Of a stretch of 64,000 nt of DNA, positions 8,701 through 17,004 are shown in pieces (positions within the stretch are counted from its first letter, which is position 1; the number at the start of each line of letters is the position of its first letter). Below the pieces are notes generated by a model. The model made no database searches and had not been told where the DNA came from. It worked only from the letters and a program-made list of their open reading frames with translations. This stretch comes from Skermanella stibiiresistens SB22 (GTDB lineage Bacteria; Pseudomonadota; Alphaproteobacteria; Azospirillales; Azospirillaceae). The stretch is taken from contig NZ_AVFL01000002.1 in NCBI RefSeq assembly GCF_000576635.1, positions 1-64,000 on the forward strand. The letters run 5' to 3'. Made by a program: the position numbers and the translations under genes.

Positions 8701-9461
8701 CGCGCCGCCTCGCCGGTGACATGGATCAGGCACGCGGCGATCACCGCGGCGAGGCTCGCCGATGTCGTCTGGACAAGCGGGACCGCGTCGCCGATCTCGT
8801 ATAGGGCTTCGTACTCGCGCGCCGAGGGCACCAGTGTTCCGAGGGAGCGCTCCAGGTCCAGCGGATAGCGAAGCACCGCGTCGGCTCCGCGCAAGCCATC
8901 CACCGGCGAAATGAAGACCTCGGCACCCAGGCGGTCGATCTCGGGGGGCAGCAGGGTTGGTGGCGCCACGACGCGGACGAAGGCGCCCAGTGCGTTCAGC
9001 ATGTGGATGGCGGAGAAGGCCGAGCCATGATGCGCGATGTCGCCCGCCAGTATCACCACCAACCCTCGCACCGTGCCGAATCGCCGCCGCAGTTCCTGCA
9101 CGTCTGCCAGCGCCTGGATCGGGTTCTCGTGGTCGCCGTCCCCGGCGCTGACGATCGGGCAGGGAGCGTTCCGCGCCAGCCACGCGACACCGCCGACTTG
9201 GGGATGCCGCGCGACCGCCGCGACCGCTTGGGACAGGTTCTCGGCCCGCGCGGCACCCGTCATGTCCAGCGCCGCCGCGAAGGCGTCATCGAGCGGTTCC
9301 GACGGCGCCGGGAACAAGCCGGCGACCATCGCTCCAGCCAGGGGACGTTCCATCGCCGGAGTGTCCGCCCGGTCGAGCAGGGCGGTCAGTTCCGCGGCCG
9401 GCATGCCTTGGAGAGCCAGCAGATGACGGGGGCGACCCGGAGTGCCACGTTGGATGGTCAT
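8697..9461 (-). CDS. aspartate carbamoyltransferase-like protein with degenerate active site
   Basis: A 254-residue protein that aligns with PyrB but is about 50 residues shorter than usual. Recognisable family stretches include A-G-D-G near 107, the V-V-A-P-P-T-L-L-P block near 164-172, and V-P-S-A-R-E-Y. Every catalytic motif is altered. The carbamoyl-phosphate loop S-T-R-T-R reads S-E-P-L-D (54-58), H-P-T-Q reads N-P-I-Q (113-116), the G-D-I-x-H-S-R-V-A-R segment has no arginine (140-151), the L-R-x-Q aspartate arginine region reads L-R-Y-P, and the C-terminal H-P-G-P loop is missing. The frame is intact, so this looks like a diverged paralogue, not a fresh pseudogene. It probably pairs with the PyrC' protein downstream. 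Confidence 0.8.
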   Translation of the reverse strand: MTIQRGTPGRPRHLLALQGMPAAELTALLDRADTPAMERPLAGAMVAGLFPAPSEPLDDAFAAALDMTGAARAENLSQAVAAVARHPQVGGVAWLARNAPCPIVSAGDGDHENPIQALADVQELRRRFGTVRGLVVILAGDIAHHGSAFSAIHMLNALGAFVRVVAPPTLLPPEIDRLGAEVFISPVDGLRGADAVLRYPLDLERSLGTLVPSAREYEALYEIGDAVPLVQTTSASLAAVIAACLIHVTGEAAR

Positions 9462-9505
9462 GATGGGGCGGGACTATAAGGACGTGTCACCCGCCCCGCA
9501 ATCGC

Positions 9506-10003
9506 CTAGAAATAGGCGATCAAGCGCCCCAGCGTCGCGGTGCCGGCCCACACGCCCACCGACACCGCCGCTCCGGCCATGGCCAGCGCGGGAGCCTTGA
9601 CGCCGACGCTCCAGCGATCCGCCTCGCGCCAGGGAATCCGGTGGAAGATGATGATGTTGACCAGTCCCAGCCCGATCAGCCCCAGCTTGTAGACGAAGAC
9701 CGGGTTGTTCCAAACGGCGGTGGCATCGGCGGTGAACAGCAGCGATCCCGTCACCACCGCCACGGCGAAGCCCCCGACCGCGATCGGCAGCAGCAGCCGG
9801 GCCAAGGCCGCCACGGGCAGCGACCGGGCGACGCCCATCACCCGCAGGTCGAAGGCGAAGATGCTCCCCACCATGGCGACGACCGCCAGCACGTGCAGGA
9901 CATTGGCGATGGGGTAGAGCCACAACGCCTGCCGCAGCGTCTCGCCCAGGGCCGACTGTTCCAGGGCCAGCGCCCAGGCCGGACCCATGCCACCATGCTC
10001 CAT
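9506..10003 (-). CDS. four-helix membrane protein (DUF6644-like)
   Basis: A 165-residue integral membrane protein with four to five hydrophobic helices. It carries an H-V-L-A-V-V-A-M-V-G-S-I-F-A-F-D-L-R segment near residue 37-54 and a further histidine in I-I-F-H-R-I-P, resembling small uncharacterised DUF6644/DUF2214-type proteins. The conserved histidines inside helices hint at haem or metal binding, which is inference only. Its ATG abuts the stop of the DUF6152 gene (both touch position 10003), so the two are co-translated. No function is established. Confidence 0.7.
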   Translation of the reverse strand: MEHGGMGPAWALALEQSALGETLRQALWLYPIANVLHVLAVVAMVGSIFAFDLRVMGVARSLPVAALARLLLPIAVGGFAVAVVTGSLLFTADATAVWNNPVFVYKLGLIGLGLVNIIIFHRIPWREADRWSVGVKAPALAMAGAAVSVGVWAGTATLGRLIAYF

Positions 10004-10371
10004 CAGCGCAGTTCGACCGACTTGCCGTCCACCCTGATCCGCTCGGCCCGGAGTTCGACCGGATCGCTCTTGTGGATGTAGCCGTCCAGGCTGACCGTCT
10101 GGCCCTCCTTCAAGGTGCCGTCAGGCAACCCCCGGCCCGTCATGCGGGACGGCGGAGCCAGCACGATCTCCCACGTCTTGCCTTGCGCCTCCAGTTGGAG
10201 CGCGGTGTGCGGGTTGCCGAAGGACACCGATTTGACGGTACCGTCCAACGTCGTCAGGGTCGTGCTGTCATAGCTGCCCCAGCCGTGATGGGCCAAGGCC
10301 GCGGGTACGATGGCCTGCGATCCCAGCGCCACCGCCGCCATCAGGCTCGCGCGCGTCTTCCATGCGGACAT
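10003..10371 (-). CDS. DUF6152 family exported protein
   Basis: A 122-residue protein with a signal peptide ending at A-L-A (about residue 27). The mature part opens with H-H-G-W-G-S-Y-D, the family's most conserved feature, then a small beta-barrel-like domain with F-G-N-P-H and a W-E-x-V-L-A-P-P-S-R-M motif near 67-79. The paired histidines suggest periplasmic metal binding, but this has not been shown for the family. It lies immediately upstream of the four-helix membrane protein gene, which suggests that the exported and membrane proteins work together. Confidence 0.8.
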   Translation of the reverse strand: MSAWKTRASLMAAVALGSQAIVPAALAHHGWGSYDSTTLTTLDGTVKSVSFGNPHTALQLEAQGKTWEIVLAPPSRMTGRGLPDGTLKEGQTVSLDGYIHKSDPVELRAERIRVDGKSVELR

Positions 10372-10437
10372 CGGAGTCTCCCCGATCGAAAGGCCGTCAG
10401 AAACGGCCGGTCCGCCGTATATGGAGCTTGGATTGGT

Positions 10438-11676
10438 TTAAACGATGCCGTCGTCGCGCAACTTCGAGATGTCGTCTTCGCCCAATCCCAGCCACTCCCC
10501 CAGCACCTCGTCGGTGTGCTGGCCCAGCGTGGGCGGAGCGTGTCGGTAATCGACGGGCGTATCCGACAGTTTCATCGGGCTGGCGATCAGGGGGATGGGC
10601 TCGGGCGCGAGCGCGTGCGGCATCGCGATCGCCATCCCACGCGCCTTGACCTGCGGATCGTCGAACACCTGATCCACCGTGTTGATCGGGCTGCACGGCA
10701 CGCCCAGCGGCGCCAGACCCGCCAGCCAATGCTCGCGCGGCTGTCGGGAAACCAGATCGCGGAGGATCGGGATCAGCTCCAGCCGGTTGCGCACCCGCTG
10801 CTCGTTGGTGGCGAATCGCGCATCGCTCGCCAGCTCCGGATGGCCGGCGAATTGGCAGAAGCGGCCGTACTGCCCGTCATTGCCGATGCCCAGGATGACA
10901 TAGCCGTCCGAGGCCGGAAAAGCCTCGTACGGCACGATCGTCGGGTGGGCGTTGCCCATGCGGGGCGGCGCCTCGCCGCTGGTCAGGTAATATTGCCCGA
11001 CATAGGATAGCCAGGCGACCTGCGTGTCGAGCAACGCCATGTCGATGTGCTGGCCCTTGCCCGTCTTCTCCCGGTGGTGGAGGGCGGCGAGCATGCCGAC
11101 CAGTCCATACATGCCGGTCATCAGGTCGGCGACGCCGACGCCGATCTTCTGTGGATCGCCATCCGGCTCGCCGGTGACGCTCATGATGCCGCCCATCGCC
11201 TGGACCAGGAAATCATAGCCGGCGCGCGGCGCGTAGGGACCGGTCTGGCCGAACCCGGTGATCGAGCAATAGATCAGCCCGGGGAACTCGTCCTTCAGCT
11301 GCTCGTAGCCGAGATTGTACCGGCTCAGCGTCCCGACCTTGTAGTTCTCCAGCAGGATATCGCTTTGGGCGATCATGCGGCGGGCCAGCGCCTGCCCCTC
11401 CGGCTTGGTGAAGTCCAGCGTGATCGAGCGCTTGTTGCGGTTGGCGGAGAGATAATAGGCGCTCTCGGTCGTGTTGGCGCCCTCGCCGTCGCGGACATAG
11501 GGAGGGCCCCACTTGCGTGTATCGTCACCCTGGCCGGGCCGCTCGACCTTGATGACGTCGGCTCCCAGGTCGCCCAGCACCTGCGTGGCGCTCGGCCCCG
11601 CCAGCACGCGGGTCATGTCGAACACCTTCAAGCCGGCGAGCGGTCCGGAGGCGGCGGGGCGGCTGGACGAGGTCAT
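10438..11676 (-). CDS. CaiB/BaiF family CoA-transferase
   Basis: A 412-residue class III CoA-transferase, which moves CoA between carboxylic acids. The start of the domain reads G-P-L-A-G-L-K-V-F-D-M-T-R-V-L-A-G-P, followed by G-A-D-V-I-K-V-E-R-P and the S-A-Y-Y-L-S-A-N-R-N-K-R-S core. The catalytic aspartate of the family lies in the D-L-M-T-G-M-Y-G segment near residue 177. Homology starts at ATG 11676. The substrate pair is unknown. The gene stands on the same strand as the LysR gene 35 bases upstream, which may control it. Confidence 0.92.
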   Translation of the reverse strand: MTSSSRPAASGPLAGLKVFDMTRVLAGPSATQVLGDLGADVIKVERPGQGDDTRKWGPPYVRDGEGANTTESAYYLSANRNKRSITLDFTKPEGQALARRMIAQSDILLENYKVGTLSRYNLGYEQLKDEFPGLIYCSITGFGQTGPYAPRAGYDFLVQAMGGIMSVTGEPDGDPQKIGVGVADLMTGMYGLVGMLAALHHREKTGKGQHIDMALLDTQVAWLSYVGQYYLTSGEAPPRMGNAHPTIVPYEAFPASDGYVILGIGNDGQYGRFCQFAGHPELASDARFATNEQRVRNRLELIPILRDLVSRQPREHWLAGLAPLGVPCSPINTVDQVFDDPQVKARGMAIAMPHALAPEPIPLIASPMKLSDTPVDYRHAPPTLGQHTDEVLGEWLGLGEDDISKLRDDGIV

Positions 11677-11711
11677 GGGCGATGAATCCGAGTTCCGGAA
11701 GAGGTCCGCCG

Positions 11712-12677
11712 TTATACGGACCACCCCGGCGGATTGACAAGGGCGGCCGGCGAACCGGCGCGGGCCTCGGCGTCCCGGTAGTCGCGCGCTTCGGCGCACA
11801 CCCATTCGTAAAAGGCCGCCACCTTGGGCCGCTCGAAGTAGCGGGGCGGCGCCACGAAATAATACGCCAGGTTAGTCGGCAGGCTGAAGCCGAACGGCGC
11901 CACCAGCCGCCCGGCGTCCAGATCGTCCGCCGCCAGGACCCGTCTAGCCAGGGCGACGCCATGCCCGGCGATCGCCGCCTGGAGCATCAGAGCCGAATCC
12001 GTCATGAAGCGGGGACCACGCGCCGCGTCGACGCCACTCACGCCCGCCGAGTTCAGCCACATCGTCCAGCCGATCAGGAAATCGTCGTGCAGCAGGGTGA
12101 AGCCCGCCAGATCCTCGGGGGTACGCAAGGGCTTGGTGCCCTCCAGCAGGCGGGGGGCGCAGACCGGGAAGATATCCTCGGTCAGCAGCTTCTCCGCCCG
12201 CACACCCTCCCAGCCGCCGCGGCCGAACCGGATCGCCACGTCGACGTCCTGTTGAGTGAAGTCGACCATGTTGGACGAGGTCGACAGCAGGACGTCCAAG
12301 CTGGGGTGCCGCTCCTGGAAACGCGGCAACCGGGGGACCAGCCACTTCGCGGCGAAAGACGCCAGCGTGCTGACGGTCAGCGACCCGCCGCCATCGGCGG
12401 CCTTCAACTTGGATGTGGCGTCGGCGATCTGGTCCAGCGCCTCGCGGAGTGGTGGCAGGTAGCCTTGGCCGGCCTCCGTCAGCACCAGGGCCCGGTTCAG
12501 CCGGCGGAACAGCGGAAGGCCAAGCGTGTCCTCCAACCCCTTGATCTGGTGACTGATCGCGGCTTGGGTCACGTTCAACTCCTCCGCGGCGCGGGTGAAG
12601 CTGAGATGCCGCGCCGCGGCCTCGAAGGCCCGGATGGCGTTCAGCGGAGGCAGGCGGCGACCCATCGTTTGGCCCAT
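11712..12677 (-). CDS. LysR-family regulator of the GcvA type
   Basis: A 321-residue transcription factor. The N-terminal winged helix has the GcvA-like opening L-P-P-L-N-A-I-R-A-F-E-A-A-A-R-H and recognition helix V-T-Q-A-A-I-S-H-Q-I-K-G-L-E near residues 35-50. The remainder is a LysR substrate-binding domain with W-L-V-P-R-L-P-R-F near 112 and the D-V-A-I-R-F-G motif. ATG 12677 is taken; ATG 12665 is also possible and neither has a strong ribosome site. An inverted repeat with CTAAT half-sites lies directly in front, suggesting autoregulation and control of the divergent DUF1127 gene and perhaps the CoA-transferase. Confidence 0.9.
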   Translation of the reverse strand: MGQTMGRRLPPLNAIRAFEAAARHLSFTRAAEELNVTQAAISHQIKGLEDTLGLPLFRRLNRALVLTEAGQGYLPPLREALDQIADATSKLKAADGGGSLTVSTLASFAAKWLVPRLPRFQERHPSLDVLLSTSSNMVDFTQQDVDVAIRFGRGGWEGVRAEKLLTEDIFPVCAPRLLEGTKPLRTPEDLAGFTLLHDDFLIGWTMWLNSAGVSGVDAARGPRFMTDSALMLQAAIAGHGVALARRVLAADDLDAGRLVAPFGFSLPTNLAYYFVAPPRYFERPKVAAFYEWVCAEARDYRDAEARAGSPAALVNPPGWSV

Positions 12678-12679
12678 CG

Positions 12680-12696
12680 GATTAGTTTTGCTAATC
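12680..12696. promoter_or_regulatory. inverted-repeat operator candidate for the GcvA-like regulator
   Basis: A perfect six-base inverted repeat, GATTAG-ttttg-CTAATC, sits three bases before the LysR start and in the divergent region in front of the DUF1127 gene. E. coli GcvA recognises sites containing CTAAT, and both arms here contain that pentamer. Binding has not been tested. Confidence 0.55.
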
Positions 12697-12831
12697 GACT
12701 TTATGAGAAAGCGTCGTTTGCGCGCAAGGGCCATGCGGCGCAAATATTGGCTCATCACAGTGACAAACCCCGGTGATGACCCCGTAAGCGACGGCCCGGT
12801 CAGCCTCGCTTTCGCATAAGGAGAGCTTGCG

Positions 12832-13098
12832 ATGACTGTTGGTACTCGGAAGTTCGCGTCCGTGACGGCGATCCGCACCCCGGCCTCCTCCTCGACCTCT
12901 TTCGCGGCGGGACACGGCATCAGCCTCAAGGGACTGAACGACGCGCTGGTGACCGTGTTCGACACCATGCTCGACTGGCAGGACCGCGCCCGTCAGCGGA
13001 ACCGGCTGGGCGAGATGGATGACCATTTGCTCCGCGATATCGGCCTGTCGCGCGCCGATCTGGAGCACGAGGCGGCAAAGCCGTTCTGGCGCGCCTGA
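12832..13098 (+). CDS. DUF1127 domain-containing small protein
   Basis: An 88-residue protein with a DUF1127 (YjiS-like) domain at the C-terminus, residues ~40-82, with the typical W-Q-D-R-A-R-Q-R-x-x-L-x-x-M-D-D-H-L-L-R-D-I-G-L-S-R family pattern. The N-terminal 35 residues are Ser/Thr/Ala-rich and not conserved. Some arginine-rich DUF1127 proteins bind RNA or small RNAs in alphaproteobacteria. AAGGAGAG is seven bases before the ATG. Two GcvA-like LysR genes flank it. Confidence 0.88.
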   Translation: MTVGTRKFASVTAIRTPASSSTSFAAGHGISLKGLNDALVTVFDTMLDWQDRARQRNRLGEMDDHLLRDIGLSRADLEHEAAKPFWRA

Positions 13099-13125
13099 TC
13101 TGCCCGTGCGAGGGCGGCGGCTGGC

Positions 13126-13488
13126 TCAGGCTTGACCGGACCTGCCGCCCTCCGACCTCTCGCCCTTCAAGTCGTCGGTCACCGACGCGATCTCGTCCAA
13201 GGCGCTGGTCAGTCGCGGCAGGTAGCGCCGGCCGTCGTCGGTCAGCTCCAGGCCCCGGGCGAAACGGCGGAACAGCTCCACTCCCAGCCACAGCTCCAAC
13301 ATCTTGACGTGGTGGCTGATGGCCGCCGGAGTGACCTTCAACTCCTGGGCCGCTCCCGTGAAGCTGCCATGGCGCCCGGCCGCCTCGAACGCGCGGATGG
13401 CGCTGAGGGGAGGGAGTTGGCGGTTCTGCCGCTCCCCGTATTGAAATCTGCGTCCCACCTCCAACCCATTCCACTCCGGACTTTTCAT
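13126..13488 (-). pseudogene. truncated LysR-family regulator (DNA-binding domain only)
   Basis: An open frame of about 120 residues that contains a GcvA-like winged helix (L-P-P-L-S-A-I-R-A-F-E-A-A-G-R-H, then V-T-P-A-A-I-S-H-H-V-K) and the start of the linker helix. It then stops at 13126, with the whole ~200-residue effector domain missing. No effector-domain sequence is found in any frame between here and the DUF1127 gene. It is either a decayed copy or a DNA-binding-only protein. The start is uncertain: ATG 13488 is chosen, and TTG 13506 is also in frame. Confidence 0.7.
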
Positions 13489-13528
13489 CTCGCTGATGAA
13501 TGTCAAACATGCGGAAGGGGTCTGAGTT

Positions 13529-14452
13529 TCATCCGAACAGCAGTAATGCCAGCGGAATGGACGGCAGGGCCAATACCGTCTGCGCCGTGATCATCCCGGC
13601 CATCAACCTGGAATCGCCACCCATCTGGCGCGCCAGCACATAGGCCGAGGCCGCGACCGGCAGGCTGTTGAACAGGACGGCGACTGTCAGCGTCAACCCA
13701 TGGACCCCGAAGGCTGCCCCGTAGAGCGCCGTCAGCCCCGGGACGATCAGCAGTTTCAGCACGGACGACTGGAGCACGGCACCGCCCGACGCCCGCGCCG
13801 CCGCCATGTCCAGGCCGGCGCCAACCGCCAGCAAACCCATCGGCAGGGCCGCGTCGCCCAGGATCTCGAACACGGGACCAATCAGCGGCGGCCGCCCGAT
13901 GCCGGTCAGGTTGAGCGCCGCGCCACTGGCGACCCCGATGATGATCGGGTTCCTCAGGATGCCGAGCGCCACCGCTCGGAACGAGGTTCCGTTGCCGGTG
14001 CCGTGGCGCGACAGGACAACGACGCACAGCACGTTGACCAGGGGAACCACCGTCGCCAGACCGATCGCGAACAGCGTGACGCCCGGCTTGCCGAACAGCG
14101 CCGCGGCGGCGGCCAGCCCGACGAAGGTGTTGGGCCTGACCGATCCCTGGAAGACGGAGGTGAACGCTGGCCCGTCCAGCTTCAGGTGGCGGCGGGAGGC
14201 GTATAGGATCGCCGCCGTGGTCAGGACCGCGAGGACCAGGGACAACCCCATCGGAACGACCATCAGGTCGCCCAGCGTCGCCCTGGACAGGTTGTCCAGC
14301 AGCAGCAGCGGAAAGAAGACGTAATAGGTCAGCTTCTCCGCCGGAACCCAGAAGGCGTCGTCGACGAACCGCCTCCGACGTAGCAGATACCCCAGCAGGA
14401 TCAGGAGGAAGATGGGAGTGAGGGCCGTGAAGACGATGACGAGCTGACGCAT
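13529..14452 (-). CDS. AEC family transporter
   Basis: A 307-residue membrane protein of the auxin efflux carrier/malonate permease family, with about ten helices in two five-helix repeats. The N-terminus has L-I-L-L-G-Y-L-L-R-R-R-R-F and L-T-Y-Y-V-F-F-P-L-L-L, and residues near 105-125 have the P-N-T-F-V-G-L-A pattern of the family. It probably exports or takes up a small organic acid. Its start codon touches the ruvX stop, suggesting shared transcription, but a functional link is unlikely. Confidence 0.88.
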   Translation of the reverse strand: MRQLVIVFTALTPIFLLILLGYLLRRRRFVDDAFWVPAEKLTYYVFFPLLLLDNLSRATLGDLMVVPMGLSLVLAVLTTAAILYASRRHLKLDGPAFTSVFQGSVRPNTFVGLAAAAALFGKPGVTLFAIGLATVVPLVNVLCVVVLSRHGTGNGTSFRAVALGILRNPIIIGVASGAALNLTGIGRPPLIGPVFEILGDAALPMGLLAVGAGLDMAAARASGGAVLQSSVLKLLIVPGLTALYGAAFGVHGLTLTVAVLFNSLPVAASAYVLARQMGGDSRLMAGMITAQTVLALPSIPLALLLFG

Positions 14453-15010
14453 TCAGACGGGGCCGTCTTCCGGATTCCCGTCATCCCTCCGATCGGCCCA
14501 ATGAACATCCTCCGGCGGGGCGTTGGCCGCCTTGAACCGCGACAAAGCGTCCAGCGCGCCCTGGAGGATGTAGGCCGCCGCCATCTTGTCCACGACCTCG
14601 GCGCGGCGCTTCCGCGTCATGTCGGCGTCGATCATCATTCGCTGGACGGCGCTGGTCGACAGCCGCTCGTCCCAGAACGCGATGTCCAACTCGCCGCCCA
14701 ACAGGTCCTTGTGCTCGATCATGCTGGCGGCGAACTGGCGCGCGCGCTCGGCCGCCGGTCCCTCGCTGCCGTCCATGTTGACCGGCAGACCGATCACCAC
14801 GGCGCCGACCTCGCGGTCCTTGATGTAACGCGCGAGTTCGCGGGCATCCGCCGTGAACTTGGTCCGCTTGATGGTGCCGATCGGCGACGCCACGGAGAAG
14901 CCGGGGTCGGAAATCGCCATGCCGATGGTCTTGGAGCCGGTGTCCAGGCCCAGCAGCCGCTTGCCGCGAGGCACCAGTGTGGGAAGGTCCGTGAGCTTGC
15001 GGATCGCCAT
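14453..15010 (-). CDS. ruvX: RuvX/YqgF-type Holliday junction resolvase-like nuclease
   Basis: A 185-residue RNase H-fold protein. The first acidic motif is L-L-G-L-D-T-G-S-K-T-I-G near residues 19-30, the middle one is V-V-I-G-L-P-V-N-M-D-G, and the last is D-K-M-A-A-A-Y-I-L-Q, with F-W-D-E-R-L-S-T in between. Members act in pre-16S rRNA 5'-end processing or in recombination. It is transcribed divergently from gatC, an arrangement common in alphaproteobacteria. Confidence 0.92.
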   Translation of the reverse strand: MAIRKLTDLPTLVPRGKRLLGLDTGSKTIGMAISDPGFSVASPIGTIKRTKFTADARELARYIKDREVGAVVIGLPVNMDGSEGPAAERARQFAASMIEHKDLLGGELDIAFWDERLSTSAVQRMMIDADMTRKRRAEVVDKMAAAYILQGALDALSRFKAANAPPEDVHWADRRDDGNPEDGPV

Positions 15011-15112
15011 AGCGGGTGTTACTTTCGGCGCACTATCATTAAATTACCATATCTGCCGTCGGCCGGGGCAGGGCTCCGGCTAGCGGCGTTCGCGGACGGA
15101 GAGACTTACCCC

Positions 15113-15400
15113 ATGTCGCTCGATAAGGCCACCGTGGCGAAGATCGCCCACTTGGCCCGCATCAAGGTGCCCGAGGCCGACCAGGAACATCTGGCTGGCG
15201 AACTCAGCAACATCCTGAACTTCGTCGAGCAATTGAACGAGGTCGACACCGTCGGCGTGCAACCGATGACCAGCGTGGCGCCCCACAAGCTGCGCCGCCG
15301 CCCCGACGCCGTCACCGACGGCGGCGTCCGCGACGCCGTGCTGTCCAACGCCCCGGAGACCGCCGAGGGCTTCTTCGTCGTGCCCAAGGTTGTCGAGTGA
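15113..15400 (+). CDS. gatC: Asp-tRNA(Asn)/Glu-tRNA(Gln) amidotransferase subunit C
   Basis: A 95-residue belt subunit that wraps around GatA and GatB. It begins [17 protein letters not shown], the typical helix, has N-I-L-N-F-V-E-Q-L in the middle, and ends [17 protein letters not shown], the conserved tail. It is the first gene of gatCAB; its TGA shares bases with the gatA ATG, so the two are coupled. Confidence 0.96.
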   Translation: MSLDKATVAKIAHLARIKVPEADQEHLAGELSNILNFVEQLNEVDTVGVQPMTSVAPHKLRRRPDAVTDGGVRDAVLSNAPETAEGFFVVPKVVE

Positions 15401-16974
15401 TGACGGATCTCACCAAGCTTTCCATGACCGAAGCCCTGGCCGGTATGGCCAAGGGTGAGTTCACCAGCGTCGAGTTGACCGAGGCGCATGTCCGCGCGGT
15501 CGAGGCATCGCGCCCGCTGAACGCCTTCATCACCGAGACGCCGGATCAGGCGCTCGCCATGGCTTCGAGGGCCGACGCCGCGCGCGCCAAGGGCGAGGCC
15601 GGGTCGATGAACGGCCTGCCGATCGCGGTCAAGGACCTGTTCTGCACGGCCGGTTTCCAGACCACCGCCGGCAGCCACATCCTCGAAGGCTTCAAGCCGC
15701 CCTACGAGTCCACCGTCACCGCCAACCTATGGCGCGACGGCGCCGTCATGCTGGGCAAGGTCAACCTGGACGAGTTCGCGATGGGCTCGTCCAACATGAC
15801 CAGCCATTTTGGCCCGGTCGTGAGCCCGTGGAGCCCCGGCACCCTCGTCCAGCGCGACGCCGGAGCGGAGGAGGGCGGCTTCCTTTCCGAGCTGACGGCG
15901 GCGGTTCGCCAGCCGCACCCTGTCCAGGAATGGCAGTGGACCCGCAAGCTGGTTCCCGGCGGCTCGTCGGGCGGTTCGGCCGCCGCCGTCGCCGCGCGTT
16001 GCGCCATGGCCGCGACCGGGACGGACACGGGCGGCTCGATCCGCCAGCCGGCCTCGTTCGTCGGCATCGTCGGCATCAAGCCGACCTATGGCCGTTGCTC
16101 GCGCTGGGGCATCGTCGCCTTCGCGTCGTCCTTGGACCAAGCCGGTCCGATGACCCGCACGGTCGATGACGCGGCGCTGATGCTGGGCTCGATGTGCGGT
16201 TTCGATCCCAAGGATTCGACCAGCGTCGACATGGCGGTGCCGGACTTCCGCGCGGCGCTGACCGGTGATATCCGAGGCCTGAAGGTCGGCATTCCCAAGG
16301 AATACCGCGTCGACGGCATGCCGGCGGAGATCGAGAAGCTGTGGCGGCAAGGGATCGACTGGCTGAAGTCGGCCGGCGCCGAGCCGGTCGAGATCAGCCT
16401 GCCGCACACCAAGTACGCGCTGGCGACATATTATATCGTGGCGCCCGCCGAGTGCTCGTCCAATCTCGCGCGCTACGACGGTGTCCGGTTCGGCCTGCGG
16501 GTCGAGGGCAAGGACCTGAAGGAGATGTACGAGAACACCCGCGCCGAGGGTTTCGGCGAGGAGGTCAAGCGCCGCATCATGATCGGCACCTACGTGCTGT
16601 CGGCCGGCTATTACGACGCCTATTACCTTAAGGCCCAGCAGGTCCGCACGCGGATCGCGCAGGACTTTGAGGAGGCCTACAAGCTGTGCGACGTGATCCT
16701 GACGCCGACGGCGCCCAGCACCGCCTTCGCCATCGGCGAGAAGATGGACGATCCGATCGCCATGTACCTGAACGACGTGTTCACGGTGCCAGCCTCGCTG
16801 GCGGGCCTTCCGGGCATCTCGGTTCCGGCCGGACTGGCATCCGACGGCCTGCCGCTTGGGTTGCAGATCCTCGGCCGTCCCTTCGACGAGGCGACGGTGC
16901 TGAAGGTGGCCGGCGTGCTGGAGCAAGCCGCCGACTTCAACACGCTGCCGCCCTTCGTCGCCGCCCGCGGCTGA
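15400..16974 (+). CDS. gatA: Asp-tRNA(Asn)/Glu-tRNA(Gln) amidotransferase subunit A, with extra insert
   Basis: A 524-residue amidase that releases ammonia from glutamine to amidate misacylated Glu-tRNA(Gln) or Asp-tRNA(Asn). The Ser-cisSer-Lys triad is visible: K78 in A-V-K-D-L, the P-G-G-S-S-G-G-S loop at 186-193, and T-G-G-S-I-R-Q-P-A soon after. The protein is about 30 residues longer than typical GatA because an unusual segment (residues ~145-183, rich in Glu, Gln and Trp) separates G-P-V-V-S-P-W from the serine loop. The start is ATG 15400, overlapping the gatC stop. Confidence 0.95.
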   Translation: MTDLTKLSMTEALAGMAKGEFTSVELTEAHVRAVEASRPLNAFITETPDQALAMASRADAARAKGEAGSMNGLPIAVKDLFCTAGFQTTAGSHILEGFKPPYESTVTANLWRDGAVMLGKVNLDEFAMGSSNMTSHFGPVVSPWSPGTLVQRDAGAEEGGFLSELTAAVRQPHPVQEWQWTRKLVPGGSSGGSAAAVAARCAMAATGTDTGGSIRQPASFVGIVGIKPTYGRCSRWGIVAFASSLDQAGPMTRTVDDAALMLGSMCGFDPKDSTSVDMAVPDFRAALTGDIRGLKVGIPKEYRVDGMPAEIEKLWRQGIDWLKSAGAEPVEISLPHTKYALATYYIVAPAECSSNLARYDGVRFGLRVEGKDLKEMYENTRAEGFGEEVKRRIMIGTYVLSAGYYDAYYLKAQQVRTRIAQDFEEAYKLCDVILTPTAPSTAFAIGEKMDDPIAMYLNDVFTVPASLAGLPGISVPAGLASDGLPLGLQILGRPFDEATVLKVAGVLEQAADFNTLPPFVAARG

Positions 16975-17004
16975 CGCCGACCCTGATCTTGAGGAAGTTG
17001 GACC

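Noticed and set aside
8697-9461. Calling the PyrB-like gene a recent frameshifted pseudogene
   Set aside because: The frame is continuous, the scaffold motifs are in one frame, start and stop overlap the partner gene in the normal way, and changes are concentrated in the active site rather than spread at random.
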